A stretch of DNA of 64,000 bases from Boswellia sacra. Taxonomy: Eukaryota > Streptophyta > Magnoliopsida > Sapindales > Burseraceae. The notes under the pieces are model-generated. The model was not told the DNA's origin, ran no database searches, and saw nothing but the letters and a program-made list of their open reading frames with translations. Below are positions 57,640-64,000 of the stretch, one piece after another. The stretch's first letter is position 1. Every line of letters starts with the position of its first letter. The stretch lies in NCBI GenBank assembly GCA_013180625.2, contig SNVD02013737.1, positions 1 through 64,000 of the forward strand. Direction: 5' to 3'. The position numbers and the translations under genes were made by a program.

Positions 57640-58030
57640 CTCACGTGAAATTTTTTTCAGTTAGAGTTTAAAATGCCAGACATAACATTTTAGCGGGCAC
57701 CAAATTTTAGTCCGCACCCTTTACATATTAGAAAGAGGGTGTTTTACAAATATTATAACTATTATAAAATTATAATTTTGGATAACGTTTAAAGATTGCT
57801 ATAAAATAGTATAATTAATAGCATTTTCCTAAAATATTAATAATACTAATTTTTTAATAGCATTCTTTTTGGTAAATGTTATCAACATAATTTCCATGAC
57901 AGCATTCTTAGAATAATGTTATGAATAAATTGTTATTAAAATATAATAAATAAAAACACAACATTTTTCTATAAAATGCTATTAATAGAAGCTTTTTTAT
58001 AGCATTCACTCTAAAATGCTATTATTAAGC
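57640..58030. repeat. Second subterminal-type repeat set (ATAGCATT)
   Basis: Repeated ATAGCATT / AATGCTAT motifs in both orientations (57815-58025), preceded by TTTTAGCGGGCACCAAATTTTAG, resemble the ends of another CACTA family. No matching terminal CACTA with a target duplication was found, so this is probably a truncated relic nested in the larger element. Confidence 0.4.
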
Positions 58031-58826
58031 TAATATTAAATGTCATTTTTGTTATATTGATGGCACCTCCATCGTTGCTTTCCTTGCTGCCTAATACTCA
58101 CTACTAAAAAACCCTATTAACAACCTAACAACCCCTTCAGACCCGCTTTGTCGACTGTTCCCCAGTCGATCACACTTATGGTGTAGACAAAGTTGAGGAT
58201 GAACCACACACAGCTTTCAGTGGTTTGATTACAAGGCAACAGCAACAGAGTTACAATTGATGATGGAGAAGACAATGGCGTAGGGGAATCGACGAGGTGA
58301 GCTTCTGTTTTAAGTAGCGGTTAGGCCTCGGTGATGGTGGTGGATGGGCTGATGAGATCAATGACGGTGAGGAGGTTAAGTGAGAGAGAACAGTGAATCG
58401 ATTTCATATTTGAGGGCAGCAAAGGGGGGAAACTGAGAGAAAAGGCACAAAGTCAGGAAATTGATTTTAGGTTTTGCTGCATTCGGGTTTAAATGCACCA
58501 TTTCCTATTGCAGTGATATATGTATTTTTATAAAAAAATTATTTGACCACAAAATTAAATGCTACATTCTGCTTTTAATTAATAAAATATTAATTTAAAA
58601 TTTGTTCAAACATGGTCAATAATAAATTTCTATCACAAAGTTTTTGATAGAATTAATTCCTATCAATATTCTATCATCAATTCTTGATAGATAAAAAATA
58701 TATCATTTCTACATCTTTAAGTTTTTTATAGTTTATAATTCTATCACGACTCTATCATCCTTATATGATATAATTATTTTTATCATAAAATGTCAGTCAT
58801 CTATTGTCTTTTTTCTTGTAGTGTAA

Positions 58827-60000
58827 AGCTATAAATATGTTATATTGTGCTCTACATAGAAATGAGTTTAATAGAATATCTACTTTTTCTGTGGCATAAG
58901 AAATATGGCAGACACTTGAAGTTACTCATGAAGGAACTAGTCAAGTTAAAGAATCTAAAATTAGTATGCTAGTTTATAGTTACGAGCTTTTTAAGATGAA
59001 ACGGATGAATCAATTTTTGAAATGTTTACTACATTTACAGATATTTTCAATGGTTTGAAATCTCTTGGTAAATCTTATTCTAATGTTAAAACGATAAGAA
59101 AGATTCTTAGGTGTCTACCAGAATCTTGGGAGCCAAAGGTGACGAAAATTCAAGAAGTGAAGGACCTTACCAAACTACCATTAGAAGAACTTATCAGTTC
59201 TCTCATGACTCATGAAATCACCTTGAAGGAGAATGAAGAAGATTTTAAGAAAAAGAAAAATATCGCTTTCAAATCTTCAACGAAAGAAGAAGATGACTCC
59301 GATGACGAAGGAAATGATGAAGATCTTGCATTCATCATAAGAAAGCTAAAAAGGATGATTAGAAGAAACCAAGGATTCAAGAAGAATTTTAGAAGGGAAT
59401 ACAAAGGGCAAAGCTCAAAGCAAGGTAAGAAAAATGATCAAATCATTTGCTATGAGTGCAAGAAACCGGGACATGTAAAAATGGATTATCCATACTTAAA
59501 GAATCAAGACGAGAAATGCAAAGCAATGAAAGCCACAAATTGGGATGATAGTGAGGCTAGCTCCTCCGAAGAAGAAGATTGCAAAGTGGCAAACATGTGC
59601 TTCATGGCTTTGAGAGAAGATGAGGTAAGTATTCTAAACTATGATCCTAAGCTTTCATATGATGAATTACTTGAGGTAAGTATTTACATGTACATGTTGA
59701 CAAACAAAATTCAAAAATCAATGCTTTCAAAAAGAAGTCAAAAATCATGTTAGCATAATTAGAAGAGTTGGTGGAAACAAATGAAGCTTTAGAAAATGAA
59801 AATGAAATTTTAAATCAAAAAGATTTTGAAAGTTTGGAAAATCAAATACATTTATTAAAAACTGAAAATGAGATTTTAAAACAAAAGGATTTTGATAAAT
59901 TAGAGAAAGAAAATGTTATTTTGAAAAAGAAAAATAATGACTTAAGAAATATTGTTGATAGCTTTACAAAAAGCACAAAAATTTGAACTCTATGTTACAA
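58827..60000 (+). pseudogene. gag of copia E (part 2)
   Basis: Continues gag after the CACTA-like insert: NEFNRIST..EIWQTLEVT, then a 243-codon open frame from 59022 with KILRCLPESWEPKVTKIQEV, LPLEELISSLMTHEITLKEN, an acidic DDSDDEGNDED stretch, FKKNFRREYKGQSSKQGKKN and the zinc knuckle CYECKKPGHVKMDY (59449-59490; last Cys is Tyr). The stretch 59232-59575 is what element B has deleted. A Glu/Asn/Lys coiled-coil-like part (59768-59986) and a second knuckle CTYCGRKGHKVHSC (60115-60157) complete it. Confidence 0.88.
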
Positions 60001-60560
60001 AACCAAAGGTGTATTTTTGATAAAAGAGGCTTGGGATATAAAACTTATAAAAATCAAAAGTATTTTAAAAACTATTTTGCTCATGCATCCTCTAGGAAAA
60101 ATCCTAATCATTCATGTACTTATTGTGGAAGAAAAGGACACAAAGTGCATTCTTGCTATATCAAGAGAAATCCTAATTTGAAACAAATCTGGGTTCCAAA
60201 AAGTATCATAACTAACCCCCAAGGACCCAAGAATATTTGGGCACCAAAAAGTCACTCTTTGAATGTTGATTGTAGAAACAAAGGAGTGGAAAACATAAGT
60301 GGTACTTAGATAGTGGTTGCTCAAGGCATATGACTGGAGATGCCTCCAAGTTCTCAAGATTAATCATAAAGAAAAGAGGATATGTGACCTTTAGTGATAA
60401 TGCCAAAGGAAGGGTAATCGGACATGGTGATATTGGTAACCTTTCTTCACCTATTATTGAAAATGTTTTGCTTGCTAATGGTTTGAAACATGATTTGATT
60501 AGCATTAGTCAATTGTGTGATAAGGGATATTTTGTTGCTTTTGACCTAATAGATATGTAA
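60000..60560 (+). pseudogene. Protease region of copia E
   Basis: After QNQRCIFDKRGLGYK and the knuckle, the aspartic protease site LDSGCSRHMTG appears at about 60308-60340. It is followed by GYVTFSDNAKGRVIGHGDI and HDLISISQLCDKGYFVAFD. The protease matures the polyprotein. A frame change separates the DSG site from the preceding frame. Confidence 0.85.
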
Positions 60561-60659
60561 TTAAGGATGTTAGTAACAATAAGACGTTATTTATTGGTAA
60601 TAGATGTGGTAATATTTATACAATTTATATTGATGTTGATGATCATGAGGAAAAGTGTT

Positions 60660-61535
60660 TCATTGTTAATCATGATGCTTAGTTATGGCATAGAAGATTA
60701 GGTCTAGCATGGACATAATCTAAAAAATTTCTAAAAATGACTTAGTTGATGGTCTTCCAAGAATAAAATTTGAAAAGGATAAGATTTGTGATGCTTGTCA
60801 ATTTGGAAAACAAGTGAGAATTTCTTTTAAACAAAAGAAATTTATTTCAACAAATAAACCTCTTCATTTGGATTTATTTAGACTATCAAGAACTCAAAGC
60901 CTTGGTGGAAAGTATTATGTGTTATTGTAGATGATTATTCAAGATTCACTTAGGTGCTATTCTTGAAAACTAAAAATGAGGCCACACAAGCTTTTTCAAA
61001 AGTTGAAAAAAGAGTCCAAAATCAAAAAGGGTCTTCTATTGTGTCCATTAGGAGTGATCATGGTGATGAAGTAGACAATGTTGCATTTGAAAATCTTTGT
61101 GATGAAAATAGTTTTAAACATAATTTTTCTGCGCCTAGAACTCCACAACAAAATGGTGTTGTTGAGAGAAAAAATAGGACTATCCAAAAAATGGCTAGGA
61201 TTATGTTACTTGAAAATAATTTTTCAAAATATTTTTGGGCCGAAGCTATTAATACCGTATGCTTTATAATCTATAGAGCCCATATTAGAGCTTTAATAAA
61301 GAAAACTTCTTCTGTACTTTAGAAAGGAAGAAAGCCCAACATTGGATTGTTTAAAGTTTTTAGATGTAAATGTTTTATTTTAAACACCAAGGATAACCTT
61401 GAAAAATTTGATGCAAAAGCCGATGTTGGAATTTTTGTTGGCTACTGCAACCATAGAAAAGCATATAGAGTTTTTAACAAAATGCTCTTGCTATTGAAGA
61501 ATCTATGCACGTTGAATTTGATGAAACTAATGTGA
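60660..61535 (+). pseudogene. Integrase of copia E
   Basis: Pre-integrase zinc-binding part: LWHRRLG near 60684 and CDACQFGKQVRISF near 60789. Core: VDDYSRFT at about 60930 (followed by a TGG to TAG stop), SIRSDHGDEVDN at 61045, APRTPQQNGVVERKNRTIQK at about 61130-61190 and YFWAEAIN. Tail: KGRKPNIGLFKVF and GIFVGYCNHRKAYRVF. All catalytic residues (D, D, E) can be found, but across several frames with stops. It is the only complete integrase outline among A, B and E. Confidence 0.86.
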
Positions 61536-61839
61536 TTTCTTCAAAGAATTTAGATGATAATATTGTTGAGGTAGAAAGGCAAATTAAGGAATCAAGGCTT
61601 GATGAAAAGAGCCAGGATGAATTACAACTTCAATAAGAAAAGCTTGAGAAATTAAATGATTCTTCCCAATAATTACCAAAGGAATGGAGGTACGCAAAAG
61701 CTCACCCTAAAGATCTCATTATTGACGAACCATCACAAGGTATAAAAACTAAATCTTCTTTTAGGAACTTTTATAATCATTTTGCATTTGTATCTCAATT
61801 TGAACCAAAATCTTTTAAAGAAGTCGAAAATATCGAAAG

Positions 61840-63303
61840 TTGGATTTTAGCTATGCAAGAAGAATTGAATCAATTTGAGAGAAATCAAGTTCGGGAATTA
61901 GTCCCTAGACCCAAAAATCATTCTATTATAGGCACTAAATGGATTTTTAGAAATAAAGTAGATGAAAATGGCACCATTATTAGAAACAAAGCTAGACTTG
62001 TTGATCAAGGATACAATCAAGAAGAAGGTATTGATTATGAGGAAACCTTTACACCGGTTGCTAGATTAGAATCCATTAGAATGTTGTGCGCATTTTCATA
62101 TATTTCAAATGGATGTCAAAAGTGCATTTTTAAATGGTTACATTATGGAGGTAGTATATGTAAAGCAACCTCTTGGTTTTCAAAATCATGATTTTCCAAA
62201 CCATGTTTTCAAACTCGAAAAGGCACTTTATGGCTTGAAACAAGCACCAAAAGCATGGTATGATAGATTGAGCAAATTTCTCATCGATAATGGTTTTGAA
62301 ATGAAAAAAGTTGATATTACTCTTTTTGTTAAAACCAAAAATGATGATTTATTAATCGTTCAAATCTATATTGATGATATTATATTCGGTGCTACAATGT
62401 TTCTATGTGTGAGGAATTTTCTAAGTGTATGCAACAAGAATTTGAAATGAGCTTAATGGGAGAATTAAATTTCTTCCTTGGACTTCAAATCAAGCAATCA
62501 ATAGATGGTATCTTCATAAATCAAGCCAAATACATAAGAGATCTTCTTAAGAAGTTTGGCATGGATAATTCAAGAACATATAACACACATATGGGTACCT
62601 TAACCAAGCTTGACATAGATGAGAAAGGATAAAATGTTGAGGTAACAAAATATTGAGGGATGATTGGCTCTCTTTTGTATTTAACTGCTAATAGACCCGA
62701 TATTATGTTTAGTGTGTGTATGTGTGCTAGATTTCAATCTTGTCCAAAGGAATCTCACCTTAAAGCTGTCAAGAGGATATTTAGATATCTTCTTGGAACC
62801 ATAAATCTAGGTCTTTGGTATCTTAAGTGTAATATTTTTGATCTAATTAGTTATTCTGATGCGGACTTTGCTGGAAGTCTTCTTGATAGAAAGAGCAACA
62901 GTGGCTCTTGCCATTTGCTAGGACATGCATTAGTTTCATGGTTAGTAGGCAACAAAATTCTGTTGCCTTATCAACCGCAAAAGTAGAGTATATTATAGTA
63001 GGAAGTTGTTGTGCACAAGCTTTTTGGATGAAACAAATTTTAGAAGATTATGGTGTGGTATTTGATCATATTCTCATCAAATGTGACAATACTATCAACT
63101 TTTCAAAAAATCCCATACAACACGCTAGGACTAAGCATATAGAGGTTAGACATCATTTTATTAGAGATCATGTGCAAAAAGTTAATATTTCTTTAGAATT
63201 TGTTCTCACCGATAAACAATTAGCTGATATTTTTACTAAAACCCTTAGTCAAGATAGATTTTGCATAATTAGAAGAGAATTAGGCATGTTGGATATGTCT
63301 TAA
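61840..63303 (+). pseudogene. Reverse transcriptase and RNase H of copia E
   Basis: [22 protein letters not shown] (61856), [40 protein letters not shown], then a frameshift near 62095 to [35 protein letters not shown] and YIDDIIFG (62369) with the catalytic Asp pair. It continues with GELNFFLGLQIKQ. RNase H (62660-63303): [72 protein letters not shown] and LTDKQLADIFTKTL. Four frameshifts or stops separate the pieces. It supplies the sequence that A and B have lost. Confidence 0.88.
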
Positions 63304-63339
63304 TTTTGCTTTTATATGATAATCTTTGAATGGTAGCAT

Positions 63340-63534
63340 ATGTTAAGAGGGAGAATATATTTCGGGGGAGTAGTTAATTTGATTACATCTTTTGATGATA
63401 ACAAAAAGGGGAGAAATGGTTGGATTGCTTATATTTATAACAATTGCTATCTTTTTGCTTATTCTTGATTTTAGATATTATTTTAAAGCAATCAATGGTA
63501 TGTCGTCATTAAAAAGGGGGAGATTATTAGCCCT
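63340..63534 (+). promoter_or_regulatory. Polypurine tracts of copia E
   Basis: AAGAGGGAGAAT (63346), TTCGGGGGAGTAG (63362), AAAAAGGGGAGAAATGG (63403) and AAAAAGGGGGAGAT (63520-63534, adjacent to the LTR). Confidence 0.8.
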
Positions 63535-63685
63535 AAGGCTACATGATAATTTTGATGATAACAATACACATTGATTCATTGAGATATTATTAATTTTGAT
63601 CTTTCAAGAAAAGTCTTATAAATCCATTTTTATAAATAAAAACCCAATTCACCCCTTCTCTTGGGTTGCCATACCTAGGTCAACA
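63535..63685 (+). repeat. Miniature 3' LTR of copia E
   Basis: TATTAGCCCTAAGGC (first G mutated to A) through CACATTGATTCATTGAGATA, joined directly to TTTTGATCTTTCAAG and ending AGGTCAACA. The internal junction is at the same place as in the 5' LTR. Confidence 0.92.
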
Positions 63686-63690
63686 AAACA

Positions 63691-63806
63691 TACCTTTTTT
63701 CCGCAATTCTCTCTATTTGCATGGGTCCTATAAAGTCCATATGCGGCAAATCTAGAATCGTAGAAGTGCTAAGGTATGTGTTTGAATTATGTGATGCCTT
63801 TATTTG
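63691..63806 (-). pseudogene. Integrase start of copia D
   Basis: The minus strand reads QIKASHNSNTYLSTSTILDL then PHMDFIGPMQIERIAEKRYV, aligning with KQIRSSHKSNPHLSTSKILD of element C. It continues, after copia E, at 52221. This is the truncated 5' end of D. Confidence 0.82.
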
Positions 63807-64000
63807 TTAGCTGGTAACATTGATGATATTCAGGTCAAGATAGCCTGGGTTTCCTTGCGGACCAGTTGAAATATGAGTAACATTAGTGGTGAGCAATTAG
63901 GAAAGACCAAAATTTGCTTCCTTTACACAAAGTTGTTGTCAAGAAGAATGTTGTTTGTTTTCATATCACGTTGTATGATCTCACAAGCATGGAGGTAAGC
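63797..64000 (-). pseudogene. Receptor-like kinase catalytic fragment
   Basis: The minus strand reads AYLHACEIIQRDMKTNNILL then DNNF, the catalytic loop of a plant receptor kinase (HRDVKTNNILLD; here His is Gln). After a frameshift come VKEANFGLS (DFG changed to NFG), VTHISTGPQGNPGYLDL and, after another shift, [10 protein letters not shown]. The TNNILLD...[28 protein letters not shown] pattern is typical of LRK10-like/WAK-like kinases with an extracellular GUB_WAK domain. Changed catalytic residues, a stop and frameshifts show it is dead. The kinase match stops at ACAAATAAAG, exactly where copia D sequence begins. The gene would continue to the right, outside the window. Confidence 0.82.

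Larger units (their letters stand above)
52695..58823. mobile_element. CACTA-like element in gag of copia E
   Basis: Ends CACTAAAAGAAAAATGAGAA (from 52697) and, reverse complement, CACTACAAGAAAAAAGACAA (from 58823) define a 13-bp imperfect TIR, continuing as ATAGATGAC on both sides. TAA flanks both ends (52692-52694, 58824-58826), with two extra T at the left (52695-52696). Removing the element and one TAA restores the gag sequence seen in B (GCTAAAGCTAT). Subterminal CTATCA/TGATAG repeats are dense in the first and last 200 bp. No transposase was recognised in 6.1 kb, so it is non-autonomous. Most of the interior is AT-rich spacer with features listed separately. Confidence 0.85.
52222..63685 (+). 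mobile_element. Copia element E with miniature LTRs
   Basis: Same family as A and B by gag, integrase, RT and LTR termini, but both LTRs are tiny: 52222-52389 (168 bp) and 63535-63685 (151 bp), instead of about 1.8 kb. Target duplication is AAATA / AAACA (4 of 5). The interior is the most complete of the family, with gag, protease, integrase, RT and RNase H all present but riddled with stops. A CACTA-like element (52695-58823) splits gag. It is inserted in the integrase gene of copia D. Confidence 0.9.
17107..63806 (-). mobile_element. Copia element D (Sirevirus-like), outermost shell of nest
   Basis: D is a minus-strand copia element whose pieces are separated by four insertions. Reading right to left: pre-integrase/integrase start (63806-63691), rest of integrase and RT (52221-50374), RNase H and an envelope-like ORF (45671-42700), polypurine tract (about 42155-42170) and 3' LTR (18095 leftwards). 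Removing each insert with its target duplication makes the flanking D frames or motifs continuous. The 5' part is absent: D is fused at about 63800 to a kinase pseudogene. The left limit is uncertain; LTR-like sequence clearly extends to about 17700 and a TAACA-type end is possible at about 17103-17107. D is the sister of element C in gene content. Confidence 0.82.

Noticed and set aside
58090..58115. CACTACTAAAAAA as the end of another CACTA element
   Set aside because: The repeat-rich subterminal side lies on the wrong flank and no partner end with target duplication was found.

Overview
The window is nuclear DNA from a flowering plant, most likely a eudicot. It is AT-rich, has large spacers, carries spliced terpene-synthase (TPS-b type) exons, and is dominated by nested LTR retrotransposons of the Sirevirus (Ty1/copia) and Athila/Tat-like (Ty3/gypsy) types plus CACTA DNA transposons. 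I see no intact host gene. Every recognisable host-type gene (terpene synthase, LOG-like cytokinin enzyme, receptor kinase) is broken. There is no CRISPR array, rRNA gene or convincing tRNA gene.

Layout. 1-2985: the 3' part of a Sirevirus-like copia element (A) with a 1.85-kb LTR, inserted in the 5' LTR of an older small copia element (F, to about 4655). 4656-17100: the only host-like stretch. It holds scrambled terpene-synthase exons on both strands (5.1-8.5 kb and 16.6-16.9 kb), a Mutator-like MITE (8742-9327), a TIR-bounded candidate element (11528-15300) and gene-poor AT-rich DNA. About 17.1-63.8 kb: one nest. The outermost element is D, a minus-strand Sirevirus-like copia whose parts lie at 63806-63686, 52221-50371, 45671-42150 and 18100 leftwards. 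D is interrupted by (i) copia E (52222-63685), which itself carries a CACTA-type element in its gag (52695-58823); (ii) a CACTA element in the RNase H region (45672-50370, TSD TGA); and (iii) an Athila-like gypsy element (18101-42149, TSD GATCT) sitting at the D polypurine tract/LTR boundary. The gypsy element in turn holds copia C (19811-29220) and, in its 5' LTR, copia B (34252-40792, TSD CTACC). 63797-64000: a receptor-kinase pseudogene fragment fused to the truncated end of D.

The most interesting object is the gypsy element once its inserts are subtracted. It has two LTRs of about 1.54 kb, a primer-binding site and a gag-like region, but no recognisable pol. In place of pol it carries an unidentified coding-like stretch and a full-length, intronless 217-codon LOG-like reading frame, in the same orientation as gag, broken by three TAA codons only. 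This looks like a non-autonomous retrotransposon that captured a cytokinin-activation gene. A second oddity is copia E: both of its LTRs are only about 150-170 bp, because they share an internal deletion that removes the promoter seen in related 1.8-kb LTRs.

Limits: everything was read by eye. Family names come from recognised motifs, not searches. LTR ends without a target-site duplication are approximate, and percent identities were not computed.
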